Assembly (NCBI GenBank): GCA_016710365.1
Contig: JADJVW010000015.1
Location: 124,001-188,000, forward strand
Direction of reading: 5' to 3'
From: Candidatus Caldilinea saccharophila
Lineage (GTDB): Bacteria > Chloroflexota > Anaerolineae > Caldilineales > Caldilineaceae
DNA: 64,000 nucleotides
Below, piece by piece: positions 26,100 to 36,754 of this stretch. Both the position numbers and the translations under genes were made by a program. The notes under the pieces are model-generated. The model did not search any database and had not been told where the DNA came from. It saw only the letters and a program-made list of their open reading frames with translations. The number at the start of each line of letters is the position of its first letter. The stretch's first letter is position 1.

Positions 26100-27095
26100 A
26101 TGACACGAGCAGCCATTGCCAGCAACCCACCATCCACAGCACGCACCGATCCGGGCGGTCTACGCCCAGGGCAACGCGCCTTTGTGTGGGGATCGCTGAT
26201 CCCGATCTTTCTCTATCTGTCGATCTTTGCCCTCTTCCCCATGATCTGGGTCGTCGTGCTGAGCTTCTTCAACTACTCGCCGGTGCGCGTCGGCGATGGG
26301 CTGCTCGGCCTCGGCGGGCGCAATCCCTTTGTCGGGCTGGGCAATTTTATTGCCATGTTCGACAGCACGCAGACCGCGCAGCTCTTTCGCACGGCGGTCA
26401 GGAATACAGTCACCTTTGCCTCCCTGGTCATGATCGCCAACCTGGCGATTACGTTGCCCCTGGCGGTGCTGGTGGAGAGCGCCCATGACCGCGTCAAAGG
26501 TCTCTTTCGCGCCATCTACTTTCTGCCCACGGTCAGCTCGGCGGTGGCGGTGGCGATCATGTGGGGCTATGTCTTTCACCCACAGCAAGGGCTGCTCAAC
26601 AACTTCATCAAGCTGATCGGACTGACGCCGCCCAAAGCCTGGCTGACCGACCCCAGCGCCGTTTTCTTTGGCGTGCCGCTGGCGATGATCGCCGTGATCA
26701 TCGCCTACGTCTGGCAGGATTTCGGCTACAACCTCGTGATCTTCATCGCCGCGCTGCAAGGCATCCCGCACGACATCCGCGATGCCGCGCAGATCGACGG
26801 CGCGTCCGGCTGGCAGGAGTTCTGGCGCATCACGCTGCCGCTGCTCCAGCCCACACTGCTGCTCGTCTGCACACTGACGATGATTTCCTCCTTCCAGGTC
26901 TTTGTCATCTTCCAGGTGATGACCAACGGCGGCCCGCAAAACCAGACGCGCTCGCTGACGATGGATATCTACGAGAATGCGTTTCGCTATCAGGCCATGG
27001 GCTGGGCCGCGGCAATGTCGCTCATGCTCTTTGCCATGGTATTGATCGTGACGTTGGTGCAGTTTCGTTTGCTGCGCACCGATTGGGAGTATTGA
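26100..27095 (+). CDS. Sugar ABC transporter permease (MalF/UgpA type)
   Basis: Inner-membrane permease of 331 residues with about six helices. The first is SLIPIFLYLSIFALFPMIWV near residue 35. The cytoplasmic EAA loop reads DIRDAAQIDGASGWQEFWRI near 225-245. The start at 26100 follows AAGGA by eight bases and gives a usual cytoplasmic tail; an earlier in-frame ATG lies within the palindrome. It pairs with the next permease to form the translocation channel. No ATPase gene is present in the operon, so a shared MsmK/UgpC-like ATPase is expected elsewhere. Confidence 0.92.
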   Translation: MTRAAIASNPPSTARTDPGGLRPGQRAFVWGSLIPIFLYLSIFALFPMIWVVVLSFFNYSPVRVGDGLLGLGGRNPFVGLGNFIAMFDSTQTAQLFRTAVRNTVTFASLVMIANLAITLPLAVLVESAHDRVKGLFRAIYFLPTVSSAVAVAIMWGYVFHPQQGLLNNFIKLIGLTPPKAWLTDPSAVFFGVPLAMIAVIIAYVWQDFGYNLVIFIAALQGIPHDIRDAAQIDGASGWQEFWRITLPLLQPTLLLVCTLTMISSFQVFVIFQVMTNGGPQNQTRSLTMDIYENAFRYQAMGWAAAMSLMLFAMVLIVTLVQFRLLRTDWEY

Positions 27096-27098
27096 GCG

Positions 27099-27968
<870 letters not shown>

Positions 27969-27978
27969 GGACGCTACG

Positions 27979-29313
27979 ATGAACGAACGCATTGTACTGA
28001 TCGGCGCGGGCAGCGCCGTCTTTACCGCGGGCCTGATCGCCGATCTGCTGCGGCTGGGTGAGCCGGCCGACGTGGCGCTGGTCGATCCCAACCCCGGTGC
28101 GCTCAACGTGACGCTGCGGCTGGCGCAGAAGATGGTAGCGACCGCGGCCGCGCCGATCACGCTGCGCGCCGCGCTCGACCGCCGCGATGTGCTGCCGGGC
28201 GCCACCGCTGTGATCTGCACGGTGGGCGTCGGCGGCCGCCGCGCCTGGGAGCAGGATGTCTTTGTGCCGCGGCGTCACGGCATCTATGCGCCGGTCGGCG
28301 ACACTGTCGGGCCGGGTGGCTCCTCGCGCGCGCTGCGCATGATCCCGGCGATGGTGGAGATCGCACGCGACGTGATCGAGTTGGCGCCGGATGCGCTCTT
28401 CTTCAACTACGGCAACCCGATGGCGCCTGTCTGCCGCGCGATCCGCAAGGCAACCGGCGCGCCGGTCGTCGGCCTCTGTCACGGCATCATGGGGACGGCA
28501 CGCTATCTGGCGCGCGCGCTCGATGTCGATGTGGCGGACTTACGCTACGTGGCGACCGGCATCAACCACCTCACCTGGTTTACGCAGGTCAAGGTGGGCA
28601 GCGAGGACGCCATGCCGCGCTTGCGCGCAATTGCGGCTGAACGCGCCGCGCAGCCGCCCGCTCCGCTGCCCGCCGGCGACAGCCCCTACGAATCGCCCGA
28701 AAACGATCCGTTCACCTGGCGGCTGCTGCACTGGTTCGGCGCATTCCCGGCCGTGCTCGACCGCCACGTCACCGAGTTCTTCCCGCAGTTCTTCCGCGAG
28801 GGAACCTACTGGCACAAGCGCCTCGGCGTCGATGCCTTCAGCTTCGAGGGCACGATTGCCGACGGCGACAACACCTTTGCCGAGATGAGCGAAGTGGCGC
28901 TGAGCGACGATCCGCTGCCGCCGGAATATCTCGGCCGCTTTGAAGGCGAACACGAGCAGGTGATGGATATCCTCCGCGCGGTGCGCACCAATACCGGCAT
29001 CGTCGTCTCGGCCAATCTGCCTAATACGGGGCAGGCGCCGTCGCTGCCCAGGGATGCCATTGTCGAAGGGCCGGCGCTGGTCGATGCGCTGGGCGTGCGT
29101 GCGCTGCAGCAGCCGGCGCTCTCCGCGGCGATCTCCGGCACGCTGGCCACGCGCTACCAGTGGGTCGAGACGATCGTCGAAGCAGCGTTGGAGCGCAGCC
29201 GCGAGAAGTTCGTGCAGGCGCTGGTGCTCGACGGCGCGGTCACCTCCATCGACCAGGCCGCAGCGCTCGCCGACGATCTGCTGGCGGCGCAGGCGCGCTA
29301 TCTACAGTGGTGA
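27979..29313 (+). CDS. Glycoside hydrolase family 4 (alpha-glucosidase/galactosidase-like)
   Basis: NAD- and Mn-dependent intracellular glycosidase of 444 residues, cleaving by oxidation-elimination at the glycone. Its Rossmann start IVLIGAGSAVFTAGLIADLL binds NAD. The metal and active-site signatures are NYGNPMAPVCRAI (about 143-155), GLCHG (165-169, metal-binding Cys and His) and GINHLTWF (194-201). The C-terminus has GTLATRYQWVETIVEAAL. GH4 enzymes act on alpha-glucosides, alpha-galactosides, glucuronides or 6-phospho-glycosides. Because import is by ABC and not PTS, a non-phosphorylated substrate is favoured. It starts 10 bases after the permease stop with GAGGA upstream. Confidence 0.9.
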   Translation: MNERIVLIGAGSAVFTAGLIADLLRLGEPADVALVDPNPGALNVTLRLAQKMVATAAAPITLRAALDRRDVLPGATAVICTVGVGGRRAWEQDVFVPRRHGIYAPVGDTVGPGGSSRALRMIPAMVEIARDVIELAPDALFFNYGNPMAPVCRAIRKATGAPVVGLCHGIMGTARYLARALDVDVADLRYVATGINHLTWFTQVKVGSEDAMPRLRAIAAERAAQPPAPLPAGDSPYESPENDPFTWRLLHWFGAFPAVLDRHVTEFFPQFFREGTYWHKRLGVDAFSFEGTIADGDNTFAEMSEVALSDDPLPPEYLGRFEGEHEQVMDILRAVRTNTGIVVSANLPNTGQAPSLPRDAIVEGPALVDALGVRALQQPALSAAISGTLATRYQWVETIVEAALERSREKFVQALVLDGAVTSIDQAAALADDLLAAQARYLQW

Positions 29314-29353
29314 CAAGCCTGGCTGGGTGCGGCATACTCGTGAAAGAAAATTC

Positions 29354-29448
29354 TGACGCAGAGGCGCAGAGAGGCAGGGCTTCGCAGAGAAAAAGCAAGA
29401 AACTATGCGAGCCGTTCTCTGCGCCTCTTTGCGCCTTTGCGTTGAAAG
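29354..29448. repeat. Family-A palindromic repeat abutting the PfkB start
   Basis: The left arm TGACGCAGAGGCGCAGAGAGG pairs with CTCTGCGCCTCTTTGCGCC and TTTGCGTTGAAAG on the right. The right arm ends 12 bases before the kinase ATG, so the element effectively forms the kinase leader. No other good ribosome binding site is visible there; GAAAGA at the element's end is the best candidate. Confidence 0.8.
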
Positions 29449-29460
29449 ATTTGTCCATTC

Positions 29461-30389
<929 letters not shown>

Positions 30390-30393
<4 letters not shown>

Positions 30394-30476
30394 ACCACAG
30401 ATTTTACGGATTAGGCGGATATTCGCGGATAAAATATCCGTGTCGATCCGTCTAATCCGTCTAATCCGTGGTCTAT
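30390..30476. repeat. Family-B palindromic repeat, copy 4, contributing a stop codon
   Basis: The outer arms ATAGACCAC (30390-30398) and GTGGTCTAT (30468-30476) match exactly. Inside, ACGGATTAGGCGGAT pairs with ATCCGTCTAATCCGT repeats. The first four bases contain the kinase stop codon TAG. It ends 31 bases before the aldolase-subunit start. Confidence 0.85.
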
Positions 30477-30507
30477 CATCATTTTCTAATCATAAGCGAG
30501 TACTTTT

Positions 30508-31733
30508 ATGCCAAAACTTCGCCATACCATTCTACGTCTGATCGACCTGCGCGAGCACGAAGCCACAAATCTGACCCTGCTGGCCGTCTGTCCGAACTCG
30601 GCGGCGGTGCTGGAGGCGGCGGTTAAGGTCGCCGCGCGCTGTCACACGCCGATGCTCTTTGCCGCCACGCTCAACCAAGTCGATCGCGACGGCGGCTACA
30701 CCGGCTGGACGCCGGCGCAATTCGTCGCCGAGATGGATCGCTACGCCGTCCGCTACGGCTGCACCAGCCCGCTCTATCCGTGCCTGGATCACGGCGGCAT
30801 GTGGCTCAAGGATCGCCACACGCGCGAGAAACTGCCGCTCGATCAGGCCACGGCCGAGGTCAAGCAAAGCCTGACCGCCTGTCTCGCAGCGGGCTACGCC
30901 TTGCTCCACATCGACCCGACTGTGGATCGTACGCTGCCCGCAGGCCAGGCGCCGAGCGTGCCCGTTGTCGTCGAGCGCACGGTCGATCTCATCGAACATG
31001 CCGAGCGCGAGCGGGTGCGCTTGGGGCTGCCCAAGGTGGCCTACGAGGTGGGCACCGAGGAAGTGCATGGCGGCCTTGTCGACATTGCCAACTTCACGCT
31101 TTTCCTGGACCTGATGAAGCAGCAACTGGATGCGCGCGGCTTGCTGCCGCGTGGCCGGCCTTTGTCGTTGCCCAAGTTGGCACCGATCTGCACACGACCT
31201 ATTTCGACCCGGTTGCGGCACAGCGTCTCACCGAGATCGTGCGGCCGACGGGTGCGCTGCTCAAGGGCCATTACACCGATGGGGTGGAAAACGCGGCCGA
31301 CTATCCCGCTACCGGGATGGGCGGCGCCAATGTCGGGCCAGAGTTCACTGCCGCGGAGTTCGACGCACTGGAGGAGCTTGACCGCCGCGCCGCACGGCTG
31401 GCCGCCACCCGGCGGCTGGAGACGGTCAACTTCATGGCAGTGCTGGAAGCGGCGGTCGTCGCCTCCAATCGTTGGCAGAAGTGGTTGCAGCCGGACGAGG
31501 CGGGGAAGGCGTTTGACGATTTGACGCCGGCGCGCCGGCGCTGGCTGGCGCAGACCGGCGCCCGCTATGTGTGGACCGATCCCTCCGTGGTTGCTGCGCG
31601 CAGAACACTCTACGCGCAGCTTGCCCTGGTCGCGCCCGATCCCCATGCCTATGTTGTGGAAGCCGTGGCGCGCTCGATCGAGCATTACGTCGATGCGTTC
31701 AATTTGTATGACGCGACCACATTGCTGGGATGA
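30508..31733 (+). CDS. GatZ/KbaZ-like tagatose-bisphosphate aldolase subunit, frameshifted
   Basis: Homologue of the class II D-tagatose-1,6-bisphosphate aldolase non-catalytic subunit (GatZ/KbaZ/AgaZ). The first frame gives LLAVCPNSAAVLEAAVKVAA, YPCLDHGGMWLKD and YEVGTEEVHGG. After about 31150 the sense passes to another frame (WPAFVVAQVGTDLHTTYFDP, GALLKGHYTDGVENAADYP) to 31733. One missing base explains the switch, and the combined length of about 408 residues is normal. No GatY/KbaY catalytic partner is seen in the window, so either the partner is distant or this group acts alone. It is the last gene of the plus-strand catabolic operon. Confidence 0.82.
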
Positions 31734-31758
31734 TGCGTCACGCGTGACGCATCATCCC
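31727..31758. terminator. 32-bp perfect palindrome between convergent genes
   Basis: GGGATGATGCGTCACG followed by its exact reverse complement, with no spacer. It sits between the convergent aldolase-subunit and PEP-hydrolase-like genes and contains both stop codons: TGA at 31731-31733 on plus and TGA at 31752-31754 on minus, both following a Leu-Gly ending. It is a likely bidirectional terminator or transcript-end structure, related in sequence to the TGATGCGT-type repeats at 34243 and 39721. Confidence 0.75.
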
Positions 31759-32582
31759 AATCTCGCAGCCTTGAACGCTTCCACCTGTCCGCGGATGGCG
31801 CGCTCGGTGGGGAGGCGCTCGATCGACGAGGCGCCAAAGAAGCCATCGATGCCCGGCATCCGCGCCAGCGCTTCGACCACGCTCTCCGGCTCGTCGAACG
31901 GGCCGCCGTGACAGATGACCAGAATGTCTTTACGCACGCTGCGCCCGGCCGCGGCGATGGTCATCACCTTGCCGATCGCTTCGTCCAAAGTGAGGGCGAC
32001 CGCGGCGCCGATGCTGCCCGCGGTCGTCAACCCGACGTGCGCAACCAGTTGGTCGGCGCCTGCTTTCGCCATTGCCTTGGCGTCGTCGGCATCGAACACA
32101 TAGGGCGAAGTGAACAGATCCAGTTCATGCGCCAGCCGGATCATCTCGATCTCTTTGTCGTAGCCCATCCCCGTGGCTTCCAGATTTGCCCGCAAATTGC
32201 CGTCGACCAGCCCGACGGTGGGGAAGTTCTGCACACCTGAAAAGCCCATTTCCTTGAGTTGCTTGAGGAAAATTGGCATCAGGCGGAAGGGATCAGTGCC
32301 ACACACGCCGGCCAACACCGGCGCCTCTTTCACCACCGGCAGCACCTCGGCGGCCATTTCGACCACAATACCGTTGGCGTCGCCGTAGGGCATCAGCCCG
32401 GCCAGCGAGCCGCGCCCGGCCATGCGATAGCGCCCAGAGTTATAGATGATGATCAGATCCGCGCCGCCGGCCTCGGCAAACTTTGCCGAGATGCCCGTGC
32501 CTGCGCCACAGCCCACGATCGGGCGCCCATCCTTCACCTGGCTGCGCAGTCGTTTGAGGATTTCCTGTCGAGAAAGCGCCAT
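31752..32582 (-). CDS. Phosphoenolpyruvate hydrolase-like TIM-barrel protein
   Basis: A 276-residue member of the PEP-hydrolase-like family (PF09370 as recalled), a TIM barrel related to PEP mutase/isocitrate lyase-like enzymes. Characteristic segments are PIVGCGAGTGISAKFAEAGG, LIIIYNSGRYRMAGRGSLAG, PVLAGVCGTDPF, GFSGVQNFPTVGLVDG and ICHGGPFDEPE. It is paired with a Tm-1-like gene 4 bases upstream, and the two families are commonly adjacent or fused. The biochemical reaction has not been firmly established to my knowledge. In plants the Tm-1 protein carries both domains and inhibits viral replicase; a bacterial metabolic role is presumed. Confidence 0.85.
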   Translation of the reverse strand: MALSRQEILKRLRSQVKDGRPIVGCGAGTGISAKFAEAGGADLIIIYNSGRYRMAGRGSLAGLMPYGDANGIVVEMAAEVLPVVKEAPVLAGVCGTDPFRLMPIFLKQLKEMGFSGVQNFPTVGLVDGNLRANLEATGMGYDKEIEMIRLAHELDLFTSPYVFDADDAKAMAKAGADQLVAHVGLTTAGSIGAAVALTLDEAIGKVMTIAAAGRSVRKDILVICHGGPFDEPESVVEALARMPGIDGFFGASSIERLPTERAIRGQVEAFKAARLG

Positions 32583-32586
32583 GAGA

Positions 32587-33801
32587 TTATGCTCCTTTCA
32601 AGAGGGTCAGCATGGTTTCCGCCACTTTGGCCGAAAATTCGGGATCGTTGATATTGTTATCAAGCTCAATCACCGGAATGCCCGGCTTGAGATTGCGCTT
32701 GATCGCATCGAAACAAGCCTGATCCGCGGCTGGATCCCAGAATTGGCCGCCCTCGCTGTCGAGCATGGAGACGCCCTTGAGTGGCAGCAGGATCGCAACC
32801 GGTGCGGTGGCGGCATTGGCGGCCGCGGCAAGCATCTCCCCCATGCGCGTGTTCTCTTCCACGTTAGTGCGCATCAAGGTGACGTTGGGATTCCAGCGGT
32901 ACAGGGTGCGGCTGTGGTATTTTTCTGGCATCGTCTCTACGCCCCAGAAATTGGCCATGTCCACACAGCCCGGCACGATGACCGCGGGAATGCCGGCGCG
33001 AGACGCGGCCAGACCGCGCTCCGGCCCGGCATCGAAGACGCCGCCGCACACGGCATCGGCCAGTTCGGTGGTGGTGATGTCCATCGAGCCGACGATATAG
33101 CCGTCGGCAATCAGACTTTCCATCGTCTTGCCGCCCGCGCCGGTGGCGTGAAAAACCAGCACTTCGTAGCCGTTTTCCTCCAGAATGCCGCGCGCGTGAT
33201 CCACCGCTTTCGTGGTGTTGCCAAACATGGAGGCGGTGACCAGCGGCTTTTCCGCCTTGCTGGCCGGCGTCTCCATCTTCACCATGCCGGCAATGGCGCC
33301 GGCCGCGTTGGTGTAGATCGCACGGCTGATGCTGTTGATGCCGGCCACGTCCACGACCGAGGGCATAAAAGTGATGTCTTTGGCGCCGGCGTAGACGCTC
33401 ACATCGCCGCCGCCCATGGTGGAGACCATTACTTTGGGCGTGCCCACTGGCAGCGTGCGCATGGCGCGCGTGGCGATCGACGTGCCGCCGCTGCCGCCCA
33501 TGCCGAGGATGCCATCCAGCCGGCCCTCGTCGAACAGGCGGCGCACGATGATGGCCAGCCCCGCCGCCATCACTTCCATCGCTTCGTCCTTGTGCTCGCC
33601 GGCCGCCAGCCGCGCCAGGTCGCCGTTGCCGGCCTGCGCCACTTCTGCATGGCTGATGTCCGGCGTCAAAGTTGGGGCGCCCATCACGCCAAAATCGACC
33701 ACCAACGTTTTCAATCCTGCGTTTTCGATCAACGTTTTGACAAACGCAAACTCGGCGCCCTTGGTGTCCAGCGCGCCGACAAGCACTACGGTTTTGGTCA
33801 T
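32587..33801 (-). CDS. Tm-1-like ATP-binding domain protein (UPF0261)
   Basis: A 404-residue protein of the UPF0261/Tm-1 N-terminal family. It opens with the diagnostic VVLVGALDTKGAEFAFVKTL. The nucleotide-binding glycine-rich stretch GILGMGGSGGTSIATRAMR is followed by LPVGTPKVMVSTMGGGDV and VFHATGAGGKTMESLI. VIVPGCVDMANFWG is also typical. ATP binding is known for the plant homologue; the bacterial function is unknown. It forms a tight pair with the PEP-hydrolase-like gene and lies 18 bases from a cupin gene, so all three are probably one transcript. Confidence 0.88.
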   Translation of the reverse strand: MTKTVVLVGALDTKGAEFAFVKTLIENAGLKTLVVDFGVMGAPTLTPDISHAEVAQAGNGDLARLAAGEHKDEAMEVMAAGLAIIVRRLFDEGRLDGILGMGGSGGTSIATRAMRTLPVGTPKVMVSTMGGGDVSVYAGAKDITFMPSVVDVAGINSISRAIYTNAAGAIAGMVKMETPASKAEKPLVTASMFGNTTKAVDHARGILEENGYEVLVFHATGAGGKTMESLIADGYIVGSMDITTTELADAVCGGVFDAGPERGLAASRAGIPAVIVPGCVDMANFWGVETMPEKYHSRTLYRWNPNVTLMRTNVEENTRMGEMLAAAANAATAPVAILLPLKGVSMLDSEGGQFWDPAADQACFDAIKRNLKPGIPVIELDNNINDPEFSAKVAETMLTLLKGA

Positions 33802-33819
33802 CGCATCATCCTCCTTGGG

Positions 33820-34218
33820 TTAGCGCAGCCCGTTCCAGGGCGCATCGTTGCTGACATCGACTGCTACATAGCCGTCCGCCCCGGTGCAGGGCGCAAGGAT
33901 GGCGAGCAACTTAGCGGATTGGCTCCCGACCGTAAATGAGGCGTGAACGACGCCCGGTGCAATAAAGATGGAGTCACCCGCTTGAAGCAGTTGCTTCTCG
34001 CCTTCCAGCCACTGTTCCACCTCACCGGCCAGCACGTAGATGACCTCTTCCTGCTGCGGGTGTTTGTGGAAGTTGTGACCTTCCCCCGGCAGGAACGTCA
34101 CTTCGATGGCGACGATCTGCGCGGCGCCGGTAGTGGCAGGGCGGCTGACCCAGCCCATTTCGCCCCAATCGAGCGCGTCACGTTCCATCTCCGCCGACTG
34201 CGTGAATTTCCCGTTCAT
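33820..34218 (-). CDS. Cupin-domain protein
   Basis: A 132-residue single cupin. Motif 1, GHNFHKHPQQEEVIYVLAGE, supplies the metal-binding His, His and Glu; motif 2, GDSIFIAPGVVHASF, supplies the last His. Such proteins may be sugar isomerases, dioxygenases or ligand sensors. Its place immediately upstream of the Tm-1-like/PEP-hydrolase-like pair on the same strand suggests a shared pathway. The specific ligand cannot be assigned. Confidence 0.85.
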   Translation of the reverse strand: MNGKFTQSAEMERDALDWGEMGWVSRPATTGAAQIVAIEVTFLPGEGHNFHKHPQQEEVIYVLAGEVEQWLEGEKQLLQAGDSIFIAPGVVHASFTVGSQSAKLLAILAPCTGADGYVAVDVSNDAPWNGLR

Positions 34219-34242
34219 TTCGTTCCACTCCTATGGTGTGGT

Positions 34243-34278
34243 GTTAATGCGTAATGCGTAACACATTCACGCATTACG
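34243..34278. repeat. Family-C palindrome overlapping the haloperoxidase stop
   Basis: GTTAATGCGTAATGCGTAAC followed by CACGCATTACGG forms an inverted repeat, with GTAATGCGT and ACGCATTAC as exact arms. The minus-strand stop codon TAA of the haloperoxidase-like gene (34274-34276) lies in the right arm. Related copies are at 31727 and 39721. Confidence 0.65.
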
Positions 34279-35638
34279 GTTTACCAGCCGGACCAAGCTC
34301 CAGCCGGTTGACATATCCCGCCACGCACTGCCCCTGCGCCAGCCCTTGCTCGTTCGCCGAACGGTAATGGATGCCACCGTAAAGCCGCGACAGCGCGGCC
34401 TCCTCGGCTGCGTCCCAGAACGAGGCATAGGTGCGCGGGGCAAAGCCCAGTCGCTCCTGGCTGTGATCCGTAAACGTGTAGTTCGCGCCGAACAGCGCCG
34501 ACAGCACCGTTGCGGCCGCCCCTATCTCGGTCGCGTGGCCGGACGGATATTCCGGGAACGGCGGCGTGTAGACAGGATCGGTGATCGCGGTGGTGTTCCA
34601 CGCCGGGTCGATGAAGCGCTGGATGTAGGTGATCGGGCGCAGCCGGTTGTAGTGAAACTTGGCGTCCCAACACGCGATAAAGGCGTCGGCCAGGGCGATG
34701 CCCACGCGTGCGTAGGTCTCTGCGGCCCGCGCCAATGTGGCGTTTTCCTTGCGCAAAACTTGAGTTGCAATCGCCAGGGAATGGCCGGGCGGGGTGGCGG
34801 TCAACGTGGGATCGTCAGACCAATAGAGGGCGGTCTCGCGCTGCGCCGGGGTCAGGTTTTTGACGGTGGTGTACAGCTCCCACGCTTCGCCATACTCGGC
34901 GGAGGCAGAGTCTGTGAAAAAGGGGGGGAGCGCCGCGGGCAGGCAGGCGTCGGGCGCGGGCAGCGCAAAAGGACGGTTGGCGCCCCAGAAAGGCTGCATG
35001 GCGCGCTGATACTTCGGCGGCGTCGCCACCCACATTCCTTCGCCTTGTGGTGGTTGATAGGTGAGAGGAAAGTTGTACAGCGCGCCTTCATGACCGCCGT
35101 CAGATTTTGACCATGCAAAGATGGCGGCCGCGACCGCACGCCCGCGGGCCGTCGAACGGCGGAGAACCTCAGCGGGTGCGGTAGTTTCATAGCGCGTGCG
35201 AATCGTGGCTTCCAGCGCATCGATAGAGCCGCGCACCGCGGCGCCGCCGTGTGCAAAGAGCCGGCGGTTGATGCTGGCGAGCGCGCTGTTGGCGACCAGC
35301 GGCCAATGATAGTCGGCGTCTGGCTGCGCCGCGGGCAGCCACGTCAACCCGGTGAGCTGGCCTGCCAGCGAACGATAGCCCGGCAGGCCCGGTTGAATGG
35401 CTTCGTACAAAGTCACGCTGGCGTACCCCATGGCGCGCGAGGCGACCGGCGGCGTAAAACCTGGCGACTGGCGCACCAGCTCGTTGAGCAGGTCAAACCA
35501 CGCCGTGGCTACGCTGTGATCATAGGCCGCGGCGGGCGGGAACTCGTCCCGGCTCCGGGCGGAGCTAGGCGCTGGCAGCAGCAGCGCCAGGCAGATCACG
35601 AGCGCCAATCCTGCCGATAGTCGATGACGGATGTTCAT
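34274..35638 (-). CDS. Exported vanadium-dependent haloperoxidase-like protein (PAP2 superfamily)
   Basis: A 454-residue protein with a signal peptide (LSAGLALVICLALLLPAPSSA). The C-terminal PAP2/haloperoxidase signatures are complete: KFHYNRLRPITYIQ (Lys and Arg contacts to vanadate or phosphate, about residue 326), PSGHATEIGAAATVL (about 362), and SRLYGGIHYRSANEQG (about 421), which carries the catalytic-type His. It is either a secreted haloperoxidase using vanadate and peroxide or an acid phosphatase; the first is favoured because of length and the overall helical N-terminal region (LLNELVRQSPGFTPPVASRA). The gene stands alone, with the stop inside a family-C palindrome. Confidence 0.85.
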   Translation of the reverse strand: MNIRHRLSAGLALVICLALLLPAPSSARSRDEFPPAAAYDHSVATAWFDLLNELVRQSPGFTPPVASRAMGYASVTLYEAIQPGLPGYRSLAGQLTGLTWLPAAQPDADYHWPLVANSALASINRRLFAHGGAAVRGSIDALEATIRTRYETTAPAEVLRRSTARGRAVAAAIFAWSKSDGGHEGALYNFPLTYQPPQGEGMWVATPPKYQRAMQPFWGANRPFALPAPDACLPAALPPFFTDSASAEYGEAWELYTTVKNLTPAQRETALYWSDDPTLTATPPGHSLAIATQVLRKENATLARAAETYARVGIALADAFIACWDAKFHYNRLRPITYIQRFIDPAWNTTAITDPVYTPPFPEYPSGHATEIGAAATVLSALFGANYTFTDHSQERLGFAPRTYASFWDAAEEAALSRLYGGIHYRSANEQGLAQGQCVAGYVNRLELGPAGKP

Positions 35639-35708
35639 CTATGGCCCTTCTCTGCGCACCTCTGCATCAAAGCTATTCGCTAGATGGTAAAATCTCGGTT
35701 ACCGCGCG

Positions 35709-36635
35709 TCACCGTGCAAACGCCTGCCACGGATTTTGGATGGTCAATTGTGCGATCGTGGCGTCATCCACGCCGGAAGCGCGCAGCTTGGGCAGGAACG
35801 TTTCGGTCAAATACGTGTAGGCAAGCTGCGTCCCCCCGCGCGGTTTGGAAGGATCGTACCAGCCGCGGTCGTGAGAGAGCAGAAGTTGTTCCTCATACCC
35901 CGCGTCGAGCAAGCGATGGATGTGTTCGATAAACCAGTCATCGGTAAAGGCGTCGCTGCCGATGGCGTCATATTCGAGCCAGGCGCCGCGCTGCGCGACT
36001 TCCAGATGCAAGGAAAAGTCCGGCTCGGCCTGCGTGTGAATCCAGATAAAGCGTTCGACGTTGCCGCCTGCCTCTTCCAGTATATCCAGTTGGTCGCGCA
36101 CCACGCGGCCGCGGATGGTGTGACTGCCGATGATGGCGCCGGTCTCTTTGCTGGCGCGTGCGGCCGCGCGCAGAATCTTTGTCTCAATGGGAGTCATGCC
36201 GTCGTCGCCGGCGCTCAGCTTAATCCACGCCGCGCGCACATCACTGCCGTCGATGCCGTCGATCAACTCGCCCAGCATCCACGCGGTGAGTTCGGCCTCC
36301 GCCGCGGCGTGCGCCCATTCAGGAACCCACGGCTCGCGATAGATGCCGGTCGCGACGACCACCGGAAAATCGGCGGCAGCGGAGACAGCCTTTACGATCT
36401 CCACACGACGGCCCACACCAACAGGAGTGCATTCGACCAACGCGGTCACGCCCGCGGCCTGGGCGGCCTGCACATGCGGCAACATTACGTCGATCACGTC
36501 GGCGGCGTCGGCGGCTTCGTAGCTGCGCGCTTCGATCGGGCCGAGATCGACGAAGATGTGCTCGTGGGGGAGGATAACGCCAAGTTGGGATTGTGAATAG
36601 TCGCCGAGGGTGGTGATCAGAGCAGGTGTTAACAT
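35709..36635 (-). CDS. Phosphotriesterase-family metal-dependent hydrolase
   Basis: Amidohydrolase-superfamily enzyme of 308 residues, in the PTE/lactonase-like group. The N-terminal metal ligands are in LPHEHIFVDLG (about residues 23-33). AWIKLSAGDDGMTPIE would hold the bridging Lys region, IGSHTIRG and WIHTQAEPD supply the metal His residues, and LLSHDRGWY the catalytic Asp. Such proteins often act as lactonases on sugar lactones. It is encoded on the minus strand upstream of the haloperoxidase-like gene, about 70 bases away. A role in the same sugar pathway as the nearby Tm-1-like group is possible but not shown. Confidence 0.85.
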   Translation of the reverse strand: MLTPALITTLGDYSQSQLGVILPHEHIFVDLGPIEARSYEAADAADVIDVMLPHVQAAQAAGVTALVECTPVGVGRRVEIVKAVSAAADFPVVVATGIYREPWVPEWAHAAAEAELTAWMLGELIDGIDGSDVRAAWIKLSAGDDGMTPIETKILRAAARASKETGAIIGSHTIRGRVVRDQLDILEEAGGNVERFIWIHTQAEPDFSLHLEVAQRGAWLEYDAIGSDAFTDDWFIEHIHRLLDAGYEEQLLLSHDRGWYDPSKPRGGTQLAYTYLTETFLPKLRASGVDDATIAQLTIQNPWQAFAR

Positions 36636-36754
36636 AATTATATAGGAAATGATAATGACTGCGGAACGCGTTGATGAGGCGGCTGAATCAGCGTTGGTTG
36701 TCTATCAAGGACTGTACAGCCGCTCGGTATAGAATGATGGGGATGGACAGGTGA

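Noticed and set aside
32446..33939. Open plus-strand frame of 497 codons opposite the PEP-hydrolase-like and Tm-1-like genes
   Set aside because: His/Gly/Asp-rich shadow translation; both genes on the minus strand are well-conserved families.
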